Shown piece by piece: positions 48,145 through 57,529 of a stretch of 64,000 nucleotides of DNA. Made by a program: the position numbers and the translations under genes. Numbering within the stretch: the stretch's first letter is position 1; every line of letters starts with the position of its first letter. Where the stretch lies: assembly GCA_014804365.1 (NCBI GenBank), contig JAAUZX010000026.1, positions 41,730-105,729 of the forward strand, in the 5' to 3' direction. The notes beneath the pieces were generated by a model. That model had not been told where the DNA came from, ran no database searches, and worked only from the letters and a program-made list of their open reading frames with translations. The stretch comes from Lachnospiraceae bacterium. GTDB lineage: Bacteria > Bacillota > Clostridia > Lachnospirales > Lachnospiraceae.

Positions 48145-50055
48145 ATGTGTGGAATATGCGGTTATATCAGTAAAAAGAGGATAACAATAAATCAGTTGAT
48201 AGACATGAACGATACGATGTATCACAGAGGACCGGACGACAGCGGCGCGGAAGTCTATGAGATGACGGGGGGACGGAGGGTCGGGTTTGCGCAGAGGCGG
48301 CTTTCCATTCTGGACCTGTCTGCGTTGGGGCACCAGCCCATGCATTCTGTGGATCAGCGGATCAGCGTAGTATATAATGGTGAAATTTATAATTATAGGG
48401 AACTGAGAGAAGAATTGGCGGACTATCCCTTCCGGTCCAACTGTGATACGGAGGTCATCATAGCCGCCTATTTAAAATGGGGCATTCGGTGCGTGGAGCG
48501 TTTCAACGGAATGTTTGCGATCGCGTTGTTTGACAGGCAGACACAGGAAGTATATCTGATACGTGACCGCATTGGCAAGAAGCCCCTTTATTATTGGTAT
48601 GAAGACGGTAATCTGGTATTTGCCTCAGAGTTAAAACCGATCATGAAATGTCCGGGTTTTACGGGTGAGATTGATCGCCGCGTATTGTCCCGCTATCTGT
48701 TCCAACAGTATATCAATGCGCCGGAGAGTATTTACCGGAATGTATATAAGCTGGAGCCAGGGGCGGTCCTGCGGTTTACGGAGGGAAATATCAACACATG
48801 GAAATACTGGGATGTCAGTAAAGTGTACCGGGAAGCTGTGGGAAATCAGATCAAAGATTACGAGGAAGCGAAGGCATGCTTGAAGGAAGCGCTGCAGAAG
48901 TCCGTGCGTGCCCGTATGATCGCTGATGTGCCGTTAGGGTCTTTCTTAAGCGGCGGATATGATTCTTCGCTGGTCACTGCCATTGCGCAGGAATGCTCGG
49001 ATAGTCCGGTGAAGACTTTCTCCATCGGTTTTCATGAGGAAAAGTATAATGAGGCCAAGTATGCCAAGGCAGTAGCGGATTATCTGGGGACAAACCACAC
49101 GGAGCTCTATATTGATGAGCGGGACATGTTTGATCTGGTGGAGAGCATACCGGTGTACTATGATGAGCCGTTTGCAGACAGTTCGCAGATTGCCACAATG
49201 ATGGTGTCCAAACTGGCAAAAGAGCATGTGACGGTGGCACTGTCGGGAGACGGCGGCGATGAGTTCTTCTGCGGTTATAATATTTATCAAAATGTGGCGC
49301 AGGCGCAGAAGCTGGATGTACTTGGAGCAATGGTGCACGGTGTGTGTCATCTTCCGATACTGAAGCAGCTGCATATGGCGGACAGGCTGCCCTTCAAGGT
49401 GCGCGTAATCGCGGGCAACAGGGAGAGAGAGAGTAAGACTCAGTTTGGTGCGGGCAATTATCTGGTTCGTGCAAAAGCGATGGTACAGGAAACGCGAGGA
49501 GGAAAGAACGGTCAGAGAGAAGAAGCGCTTCCCATCCATTATCTGTTTGAGAGCCGTTACAATGTGAAGGACTGGCAGATCAGGAGAATGCTTCTTGATA
49601 TGGACACATATCTTCCGGGGGACATTCTCTGTAAAGTGGATCGAGCTTCCATGAAATATTCTCTGGAAGCTCGCTGCCCGATTTTAGATACAGATGTTAT
49701 GGAATTGTCTTACAGGATTCCGCATGCATTTAAATATGCCGATGGAGATAAAAAACATATCCTGAAAGATATCGCCTATGATTATATTCCGAAGGAACTT
49801 TTGGAGAGACCTAAAGTGGGATTCGGGGTTCCGCTGGACAAATGGCTGCGGGGACCGCTTAAAGAACAGCTGTTAGGTTACAGCAGTTACGATTATTTGA
49901 AACGACAGGATATTTTCGATGCGAAGTATGTTTCAGACATGATCGAGCAGTATGTCAGGACAGGAGATGCGGGTCCCGCGACGGGAGCGAACTACTCCAA
50001 ATTGACATGGTCCTTCTTCGTATTCCAACAGTGGTATCAGACGTATCACGAGTGA
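48145..50055 (+). CDS. asnB: Asparagine synthase (glutamine-hydrolysing)-like amidotransferase
   Basis: MCGICGYISKK with Cys2 nucleophile; YNGEIYNYRELREEL; SGGYDSSLVTAIA; ORF opens at 48124, Met-Cys at 48145. Confidence 0.93.
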   Translation: MCGICGYISKKRITINQLIDMNDTMYHRGPDDSGAEVYEMTGGRRVGFAQRRLSILDLSALGHQPMHSVDQRISVVYNGEIYNYRELREELADYPFRSNCDTEVIIAAYLKWGIRCVERFNGMFAIALFDRQTQEVYLIRDRIGKKPLYYWYEDGNLVFASELKPIMKCPGFTGEIDRRVLSRYLFQQYINAPESIYRNVYKLEPGAVLRFTEGNINTWKYWDVSKVYREAVGNQIKDYEEAKACLKEALQKSVRARMIADVPLGSFLSGGYDSSLVTAIAQECSDSPVKTFSIGFHEEKYNEAKYAKAVADYLGTNHTELYIDERDMFDLVESIPVYYDEPFADSSQIATMMVSKLAKEHVTVALSGDGGDEFFCGYNIYQNVAQAQKLDVLGAMVHGVCHLPILKQLHMADRLPFKVRVIAGNRERESKTQFGAGNYLVRAKAMVQETRGGKNGQREEALPIHYLFESRYNVKDWQIRRMLLDMDTYLPGDILCKVDRASMKYSLEARCPILDTDVMELSYRIPHAFKYADGDKKHILKDIAYDYIPKELLERPKVGFGVPLDKWLRGPLKEQLLGYSSYDYLKRQDIFDAKYVSDMIEQYVRTGDAGPATGANYSKLTWSFFVFQQWYQTYHE

Positions 50056-50294
50056 AAAATGGCGATTGTATAACTTTCGGAATACTATAAAAGATAAAAT
50101 AACGCAATAAAATAGTGATTTTTAGCGAAATAAGCGGTCAGAAAACGGGATAAATTGTCGATGCAATTTAAAATCCAAAAATAAAAATAAATTTAACAAA
50201 AGTGTTGTTTTAAAAGGATTTTGCAAGAAAAAAGAAGAAAAAATGCAGAAAAACTCTTTTTAGATAAAATTATGAAGGATTTTATTCAAAACGC

Positions 50295-51410
50295 ATGAAA
50301 ACGAGTCTGGAAAAAAAACACATTGCTTTTTATATTGGGTCTTTGCATAAGGGAGGAGCCGAAAGAGTCTTCGTAAATCTGGCAGAATTTTTCCTGGGAG
50401 AGGGATATCGAGTGACAATGGTCACCCAATATCAGTATCCGAGTGAGGAAGAATATATTTTGCCGGGAGAGATCAAACGGGTGCTCTCCGACCTGACTTT
50501 AGAAGAATTAAATAACAGTCGAATCTTGAATTTTATAAATCGGGTCCGTAAACTGCATCGAATTTGGAAAAATGAAAACCCGGATCTTGTACTTTCCTGT
50601 ATCGGTAAAAATAATTTCATGACAGTTGTTACTACCATGTTTACCAAGACCAGACCGGTAGTGTCGGTGGTGGGTGAGGCGAAAGAGGAGTACCCGAACC
50701 GATTGATGCGTCTGCTCGCCAATTTATTATTTCCTCTTGCGGATGGTATCATCTTACAGACGACGCGATCAAAATTCTTTTTTAATAAGAAGATACAAAA
50801 TCTGGCGGTCATTCTGCCCAACTCTCTGAACCCTGATTTTATCAGACCCAGATATGAGGGAGAGCGGGATAAGCGTATCGTTTCGGTTGGACGTCTGGAC
50901 GCCAATAAGAATCATGAGATGATGATACGTGCCTTCGCGGCGATTCAGGACAGATATCCGGAATATACGCTGACCATATACGGAGAAGGCGAGCTGCGGA
51001 CTTATCTGGAGAATCTGGCAAAAGAACTGGGAGTATCCGGCCGCGTATCGCTGGCGGGAGTGATTCCCGATGTGGCGGTGCAGATCGAGCGGGCATCGCT
51101 TTTCCTGCTGACATCTTATTCCGAGGGTGTGTCTAATGCGCTGATTGAAGCGTTGGCGACGGGGCTGCCGGTGATTTCTACGGATGTACCCAGCGGCGGA
51201 ACGGTGGAATTAATGGAGGATGGAGTGAATGGGGTGATTATTCCGACTGGGGATCAACGGGCGTTGGAAGTGGCGATGGATCGGGTGCTTAGTGATCCGG
51301 CATATGCGGACAGGCTTGGCAGGGAGGCGGCTAAGATTCAGGAGAGGTTGGAGCCTGATAGGGTGAATCGGATGTGGATGGAGTATTTTGAGGGGATTAT
51401 GGAGAAATAA
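50295..51410 (+). CDS. GT4 family glycosyltransferase
   Basis: IAFYIGSLHKGGAERVFVNLAEFF...LLTSYSEGVSNALIEALATGLPVISTDVPSGGTVELM. Confidence 0.93.
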   Translation: MKTSLEKKHIAFYIGSLHKGGAERVFVNLAEFFLGEGYRVTMVTQYQYPSEEEYILPGEIKRVLSDLTLEELNNSRILNFINRVRKLHRIWKNENPDLVLSCIGKNNFMTVVTTMFTKTRPVVSVVGEAKEEYPNRLMRLLANLLFPLADGIILQTTRSKFFFNKKIQNLAVILPNSLNPDFIRPRYEGERDKRIVSVGRLDANKNHEMMIRAFAAIQDRYPEYTLTIYGEGELRTYLENLAKELGVSGRVSLAGVIPDVAVQIERASLFLLTSYSEGVSNALIEALATGLPVISTDVPSGGTVELMEDGVNGVIIPTGDQRALEVAMDRVLSDPAYADRLGREAAKIQERLEPDRVNRMWMEYFEGIMEK

Positions 51411-51514
51411 CGCGCAATATATTGAATTGTGAATTAACTTATTGACTGCTATAGCGGGCGTTATGGGATGTGCTGTATAAAATGGTGGTTTGTATTGGAA
51501 TGGATAGTTGGGTT

Positions 51515-51691
51515 ATCTAAGCCGGACGCGCAGATGAAAGTTAATATCTACGGAGCCGCGCTTTCGCTCCGTAAAAAGCGTAGCGGACACTAAGCTCGAA
51601 AGTTGCGTTGCAACTTTATACCTCGCTAAGTGCCGACGCTTTTTAAGGGGCTCCTTAAGATATTAACTTCCCTCTGCGCTGGGTATTGGAT
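51515..51691. repeat. Large imperfect palindrome, family copy 2
   Basis: GCGCAGATGAAAGTTAATATCT / AGATATTAACTTCCCTCTGCGC outer arms; AGTTGCgttGCAACT core hairpin; similar to 6381-6581. Confidence 0.85.
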
Positions 51692-51714
51692 GAGCATAGG
51701 GCATTAGATTAAAA

Positions 51715-51880
51715 CGGACGCGCGGAACAGTATATATTTACCCTAAGGACGCGCTTTCGCTCGGTTCCAAACGCAGCGGTACTAAGCTCGTGAGTTGCGC
51801 TGCAACTCATAACCTCGCTAAGTGCCGGTGTTTTCCAACGGTCCTTATGGTAAATATATACTGCTCCACGCTGTATACCT
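51715..51880. repeat. Large imperfect palindrome, family copy 3
   Basis: CGCGGAACAGTATATATTTACCCTAAGGAC / GTCCTTATGGTAAATATATACTGCTCCACG outer arms; core ACTAAGCTCGTGAGTTGCgctGCAACTCATAACCTCGCTAAGTGCCG. Confidence 0.85.
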
Positions 51881-52060
51881 AAAAAAATTTTAGTGGGATA
51901 ATGTCTTATCTGAATGATACTTATACAATTATTGTAAAGAGCTATCTTAGATATGATTTTGAAAGATTATGACGGCATAAATTGGCGATTGAAAGTGTTA
52001 TATAACAATAGAAATATTAAAATTACATTTAATATTCTGGAGAAAACGAGAAAATAACGC

Positions 52061-53173
52061 ATGGAACAAAAACAAGAGATTGGAATCGGAGAACAGAATA
52101 GAGTTAGGATTGTCTTGCAGATCGTCGGCTTTATTGCGATTTTCTTCGTGTTGCTGTTGGTGGTGTCTTATATGGTAAGGACAAACGGGGATGTGAAGGA
52201 TCGGTTTGCAGGATTTTATGCTGAGAAGAAGGATTCTCTGGATATCGTGATGATCGGTTCCAGTCCGGTTTTTCCTTATTATGCAGCTCCTAAGCTCTGG
52301 GGAGAGAGCGGTATCGCAATGTATCCGTTGTCTTCCAATGTACAGCGGCCTGTGGCGATGAAGTATCTGGTGGAGGAAGCGGAGAAATCTCAAGATCCTG
52401 AGCTGTATATTTTCGAGATGAGAATGTTTACTATGGAAGACGCGGGACTTCGCGAAAATATGGCGTATACTCGGGGCGTGACGGATAATCTGCGGTATTC
52501 GGGACTCAGGAATAAGACGATACAGGCGATGGTTCCGGAAGACGATGAGGAAGGAAGGATCAGCTTCTATCTGGATATCATGAAATATCACACGAACTGG
52601 AAGATGCTGGCGCTTCCGTCGGAGTGGGCGAATATGCTGTACTACAATCCGCACCCGCTCAAAGGGTATACTTTCAAGGATGAAGTGGGACCGCTGCCCA
52701 TGCCGGATTGTGGTAATGCGGATGGGACGAAAGCGATTCCGGAGGAGCAGGAGGCGTATCTGCGGGATTTATTGGATTATTTGGAACAGGGGAATCGTGA
52801 GGCGCTGTTTATCGTATCGCCCTACGGGGAATCGTTAGAAGACCAGCAGATGTACAATTATATAGGAGAGATTGTGACATCCTGCGGCTATCGATTTCTG
52901 AATATGAATGATTATTATGAGCAGATCGGCATAATATTCGAGGAAGATTTCGCAGATTACGGCAGTCATACGAACGCTGTCGGGGCGGAGAAGTGCACGG
53001 ATTTTCTGCAGACGTATTTGCTGGAAAATTATGATTTTACGGATAAACGGGGCGAGGCGGCATACGAGTCGTGGGACGAGGCGTATGTAAGGTGGCAGGG
53101 CGAGATGGAGACTGCAAGGCAGACGATCGCTGAACGGATCGTGAACGAGGAGTATGCTGTTGTGGAAGAGTGA
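52061..53173 (+). CDS. Membrane-anchored SGNH-hydrolase-like protein
   Basis: N-terminal TM, LDIVMIGSSPVFPYYAAPKLWGES, late DYGSHTNAVGAEKCTDFL. Confidence 0.6.
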   Translation: MEQKQEIGIGEQNRVRIVLQIVGFIAIFFVLLLVVSYMVRTNGDVKDRFAGFYAEKKDSLDIVMIGSSPVFPYYAAPKLWGESGIAMYPLSSNVQRPVAMKYLVEEAEKSQDPELYIFEMRMFTMEDAGLRENMAYTRGVTDNLRYSGLRNKTIQAMVPEDDEEGRISFYLDIMKYHTNWKMLALPSEWANMLYYNPHPLKGYTFKDEVGPLPMPDCGNADGTKAIPEEQEAYLRDLLDYLEQGNREALFIVSPYGESLEDQQMYNYIGEIVTSCGYRFLNMNDYYEQIGIIFEEDFADYGSHTNAVGAEKCTDFLQTYLLENYDFTDKRGEAAYESWDEAYVRWQGEMETARQTIAERIVNEEYAVVEE

Positions 53174-53205
53174 AGTGATATGAGCGAAGCAAATCTCGCA
53201 ACCCC

Positions 53206-53316
53206 GCGAAGCCTAACTAAGAAGAGGACAAGGCATAATTATGCGAAACTCAACTAAGAAGAGGACAAGACACAATTGAGCGAAGCGCAACCATGAAGAA
53301 GACAAGCCACAATTGA
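53206..53316 (+). repeat. Three tandem 37-bp repeats upstream of asnB-like gene
   Basis: Units 53206-53242, 53243-53279, 53280-53316: GCGAAG..TAACTAAGAAGAGGACAAGGCATAATTAT and close variants. Confidence 0.85.
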
Positions 53317-53346
53317 GTGAACTTAATTTAGGAGAGGAATGGATAA

Positions 53347-55269
53347 ATGTGTGGAATTGCCGGATTATGTAATTGGGGTGACAACTGGCAGCGGAATATA
53401 GAGAGAATGAATGAGAAGATGTATCACAGAGGACCTGATGCTTCCGGCATCTGGGCATCTGAAGATCATGCGGTTGTTCTGGGACACAGAAGGCTCTCTA
53501 TTGTGGATCTGACTCCATCGGGTGCGCAGCCCATGGAATCTCATGACGGGCGTTACGTGATAGCCTATAACGGAGAAATCTATAATTATCGGACGATTCG
53601 GGACAGGCTGCTGCAGGAGCACAAGACAGCGGATTTTCGGGGGACATCTGACACGGAGATACTTCTGGAGGCAATCGCGGCATATGGAATGGAAGAGACA
53701 CTTCGCATGGCAAAGGGAATGTTTGCCATGGCCGTATATGACAAAAAAGAACAAATGTTATTTATTGCCCGCGACAGAGTGGGAGAAAAGCCTTTGTACT
53801 ATGGATTCGTGCGGGGAGACAAGTTTGTATTTGCTTCCGACCTGAATTCCATTGCGGCGTTGGAAGGTTTTGAAAACCCCGTTAATGCAGGGATTCTGGA
53901 GCAATTTTTTCGATATGGCTACATTCCGGCCCCCTATTCTGTTTATCAGAATATTTATAAATTAGAGCCGGGGGAATGCCTAGAAATTAAATTTCCATTT
54001 AATAAATATGATGTAAAAACCTACTGGTCCATGCGTGAGGCAGCGGTTTACGGGCAGTCGCATCTTTTTACGGGAAGTGAGACGGAGGCGGCGGAGGAAT
54101 TGGAACGTCTGCTGAAAGAATCCATTCGTGGCCAGATGGTGGCGGATGTGCCGGTGGGGGCATTCCTCTCAGCAGGAATTGACAGTAGCACGGTGGTATC
54201 TCTTATGCAGTCCATAAGTGACAGGAAAGTACGCAGCTTCACGATCGGTATGTGGGACGAGAAATTCAATGAAGCGGACATTGCCGGACAGATTGCGGCA
54301 CATTTGGGAACGGAGCATACTGAACTGTACATTACGGAAGAAGATGCCCGCGGGGTGATTCCCCATCTGGCGCATATGTTTGGGGAACCCTTTGCGGATT
54401 CGTCTCAGATTCCCACGTATCTGGTCAGTAAGATGACCAGGGAGCATGTGACGGTATCCTTAAGCGGAGACGGAGGCGATGAGCTGTTCTGCGGTTATAA
54501 TACCTACACCTCTATTGACAAAATCTGGCAGAAAACGCGAAAGATTCCTTATGGGCTGCGTAAGCCGGCCAGCGCACTTCTTGGTGCGGGGAGTGCCGGG
54601 AGTCACGGTGCCATGGCAGTCAGGGCCGGGCTTCTGGGTGCGCGAAGTATTGAGGATATGTATCTGCGATCCGAGATCGGAGAAGGGTTCCGGCTTGTGA
54701 GGAGGCAGAAGGGCGCGGCTAAAACTGAGGGAGAGTTATGCGCGCTGGCAGAGCGGTATGATACAATTATGGACACTTATCCGTCAGGACTTCTCAAGGA
54801 ACCGCAGCATAATTTGATGTTGATGGATCTGTTGATGTATCATCCTGACGACATTCTGTGTAAGGTGGACCGCACTGCCATGGCGGTCTCGCTGGAGACA
54901 AGGGTGCCTATGCTGGATCGGGATGTGGTAGAGTTTGCATGGACGCTTCCGCTGTCCTATCGCAAGCAGGATGGTGTGACCAAAAAGATTCTGCGTGATA
55001 TTCTCTATCGCTATGTGCCGCGTGAGTTGATGGAGCGGCCGAAGAAGGGATTCAGCATTCCCCTGCATAAATGGCTGAAGGAACCGGAACTGCGCGAGTG
55101 GGCAGAGAGTCTGATTGACAGGAAAACACTGGATGAGCAGGGCATATTGGAGACTGGTGTAGTATGGCAGTTGTGGGACGACTATATTAAGCGGGATATC
55201 TGGCGTGTGCAGATCTGGTATGTGTTGATGTTTCAGGAGTGGATGCGCACGTGTTATTTGCAGAAATGA
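53347..55269 (+). CDS. asnB: Asparagine synthase (glutamine-hydrolysing)-like amidotransferase, second paralogue
   Basis: MCGIAGLCNWGDNW, YNGEIYNYRTIRDRL, FLSAGIDSSTVVSLM, VSLSGDGGDELFCGYNTY. Confidence 0.93.
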   Translation: MCGIAGLCNWGDNWQRNIERMNEKMYHRGPDASGIWASEDHAVVLGHRRLSIVDLTPSGAQPMESHDGRYVIAYNGEIYNYRTIRDRLLQEHKTADFRGTSDTEILLEAIAAYGMEETLRMAKGMFAMAVYDKKEQMLFIARDRVGEKPLYYGFVRGDKFVFASDLNSIAALEGFENPVNAGILEQFFRYGYIPAPYSVYQNIYKLEPGECLEIKFPFNKYDVKTYWSMREAAVYGQSHLFTGSETEAAEELERLLKESIRGQMVADVPVGAFLSAGIDSSTVVSLMQSISDRKVRSFTIGMWDEKFNEADIAGQIAAHLGTEHTELYITEEDARGVIPHLAHMFGEPFADSSQIPTYLVSKMTREHVTVSLSGDGGDELFCGYNTYTSIDKIWQKTRKIPYGLRKPASALLGAGSAGSHGAMAVRAGLLGARSIEDMYLRSEIGEGFRLVRRQKGAAKTEGELCALAERYDTIMDTYPSGLLKEPQHNLMLMDLLMYHPDDILCKVDRTAMAVSLETRVPMLDRDVVEFAWTLPLSYRKQDGVTKKILRDILYRYVPRELMERPKKGFSIPLHKWLKEPELREWAESLIDRKTLDEQGILETGVVWQLWDDYIKRDIWRVQIWYVLMFQEWMRTCYLQK

Positions 55270-55296
55270 TTAGCAGACGCAAAGCGAGGTCACAAG

Positions 55297-56388
55297 ATGA
55301 AAGTTATAGAGCACTATCATCCGGCTATCAGTATAAGAGAGCAGACGGATCTGATTTCGATCATTATAGCGGCTTACAATATAGAAGAGTATATTGAGCG
55401 GGGGGTAGAGTCTGTCCGTAATCAGACTTACGGGAATCTGGATATCATTGTGGTGGATGACGGTTCTACGGACTCTACCGGGGCAGTCTGTGACCGTCTG
55501 GCAGCTAAAGATGCACGGATCAGAGTCATCCATAAGAAGAACGGTGGGCTCTCCGACGCAAGAAATGTTGGGATTGCTGCCGCGAAGGGCGGCTATATCG
55601 GATTTGTGGACGGCGATGACTGGATCGATCCCGACATGTATGAGAAGATGCTCGGCGTTATGAAGGAACAGAATGCGGAAGCGGCAATCTGCCGTTATCG
55701 CCGGATATACAGAACGAATACCGTGGATCAGTCGAAGGACAGGGTGGTCCTGTTTGAAGGGCAGGAAGCCCTGCAATATTATGTACAGGAAACGCCGGAC
55801 TACGATATTCAGAACGCCGCATGGAATAAACTATATAAGAAAGAGGTCCTTGCGGGAATCAACTTTCCGGTGGGAAAATGGTACGAGGATATCATGTTTA
55901 CCACCAGGGCGCTTGGCCGTGCGGCTAAGTGCATTTACCTTGACAGTGCCTGTTATAACTATATAATAGACAGAGAGGGAAGTATCATGAATGCGCAGAT
56001 CAATTCGCACACTTTTACGGATCAGATCCCGGCTTATTATGAGAAGACAGAATTTCTCAAGAGTCTGGGGAGAGAGGATCTGGCGGATATTCATGATTAT
56101 TTTTTTTATAAAAGATTACTGCAGTTCTACGTACAGGTGTATAATGCGGACATGCCGGAACGGGACAGCTACTTAGAGCAGCTTACGCAGATCATACGGG
56201 ATAACAGGGAACATTACAGCAAAGCCTATAGATGTGCGGTGGCTGACCCGCGGGATTATCGGAAGATGAAGCTCTTCTTACGTTCTCCGAAGCATTATTT
56301 GTGCAGAGTACGTCTGGACGAACGGGTGATCATACCGCTTAAGGTCAGGGTGAAAGCGGTATTAAGAAAAATAAAGCACAGTCAATAA
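55297..56388 (+). CDS. GT2 family glycosyltransferase
   Basis: LISIIIAAYNIEEYIERGVESVRNQTYGNLDIIVVDDGSTDSTGAVCD...GGLSDARNVGIAAAKGGYIGFVDGDDWIDPDMYE. Confidence 0.95.
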   Translation: MKVIEHYHPAISIREQTDLISIIIAAYNIEEYIERGVESVRNQTYGNLDIIVVDDGSTDSTGAVCDRLAAKDARIRVIHKKNGGLSDARNVGIAAAKGGYIGFVDGDDWIDPDMYEKMLGVMKEQNAEAAICRYRRIYRTNTVDQSKDRVVLFEGQEALQYYVQETPDYDIQNAAWNKLYKKEVLAGINFPVGKWYEDIMFTTRALGRAAKCIYLDSACYNYIIDREGSIMNAQINSHTFTDQIPAYYEKTEFLKSLGREDLADIHDYFFYKRLLQFYVQVYNADMPERDSYLEQLTQIIRDNREHYSKAYRCAVADPRDYRKMKLFLRSPKHYLCRVRLDERVIIPLKVRVKAVLRKIKHSQ

Positions 56389-56447
56389 ATAATAACAATT
56401 ATTATTGATTGGATTTGTGCGACCAAGAGGACAGAAAGCATTATAAT

Positions 56448-57434
56448 ATGGTCATCATACAGCTTGCAGGCGGGCTGGGCAATCAGATGTTCCAGTATGC
56501 CTTATATTTACAACTGAAAAGTCTGGGCAAAATCGTCAAAATTGATGATGTGGCAGGATTTGCACAGGACGCGCAGCGCGATCCGGCGCTTAAGTATTTA
56601 GGCATCGGGTACGAGCGGGCGACTGCGGAGGAGCTAAGGCAGATGTTGGATTCCTCCATGCTGCCTTGGGCGAGAGTGCGCAGGAAGCTGTTTGGCAGGA
56701 AGAAGAAATCTTACTTCGAGGCGGACAAGCTTTTTCACCCGGAGATCATGGAGTGGGATGATATTTATTTAGAGGGATATTGGCAGACGGAGAAGTATTT
56801 TGCCGGGGTGTCACAGGAAGTCAGGGCGGCTTATGATACGGACAGATTGTTACAGTTTGCCGATGCCGCCATGCGGGATAACGGGGAGCGGTGCACAGTG
56901 GCCGAATGGCTGGCACAGATCAACGCTACCGAGTCTGTCAGTGTGCATATCCGCAGAGGCGATTATCTTCTGCCGGAGAATCAGGAACTGTTCGGCGGAA
57001 TCTGCACGGCATCGTATTATCTAAGAGCGATGGAGCAGATGAAACGGGAACATCCGGAGTGCATGTTTTATATTTTTACAAATGATAAGCAATGGATCAG
57101 GGAACAGATCGCCAAAGCCAAGATGGCAGCTAATGCAGAAGCATCGGAAGAAGCGAAAGCGGCAGACAGGGCAGAAACAGTAGAGAGATCCGTAACAGCG
57201 GATCGTATAAAAATAGTAGAACTACCGGAAACAGCAGGCACGCCAGAGCAGAGGGATTACGCGGAGTTTGCCTTGATGAGCAAATGCAGGCACCATATAC
57301 TGGCAAACAGCAGTTATAGCTGGTGGGCCTCCTACCTGTGCAGGAATCCCCATAAGACGGTGCTTGCGCCCGAACGGTGGCTGAACGGCTGGGATTGTAC
57401 GGATATCTACAGGGAAGATATGCAGCGCGTGTAG
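56448..57434 (+). CDS. Alpha-1,2-fucosyltransferase (GT11)
   Basis: MVIIQLAGGLGNQMFQYALYLQLKSLGK, SVHIRRGDYL, ILANSSYSWWASYL; ORF opens at 56409, MVIIQL at 56448. Confidence 0.92.
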   Translation: MVIIQLAGGLGNQMFQYALYLQLKSLGKIVKIDDVAGFAQDAQRDPALKYLGIGYERATAEELRQMLDSSMLPWARVRRKLFGRKKKSYFEADKLFHPEIMEWDDIYLEGYWQTEKYFAGVSQEVRAAYDTDRLLQFADAAMRDNGERCTVAEWLAQINATESVSVHIRRGDYLLPENQELFGGICTASYYLRAMEQMKREHPECMFYIFTNDKQWIREQIAKAKMAANAEASEEAKAADRAETVERSVTADRIKIVELPETAGTPEQRDYAEFALMSKCRHHILANSSYSWWASYLCRNPHKTVLAPERWLNGWDCTDIYREDMQRV

Positions 57435-57529
57435 GCAAGCGATCTGCTGTAGAGAATGGCAGGCGTGTGCGAGGCCGAAGGAAAAAGGAACGGGCGGGCA
57501 TGCGACAGTACGAAAGGAATTAATGATAC

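Noticed and set aside
48145-50055. AsnB pair considered as lasso-peptide cyclase genes
   Set aside because: Intact N-terminal glutaminase domain with Cys2 and no B1/B2 leader-peptidase genes or precursor nearby; glycan context fits better.
53206-53316. Tandem repeats considered as a CRISPR remnant
   Set aside because: Units are directly contiguous at 37 bp with no spacers.
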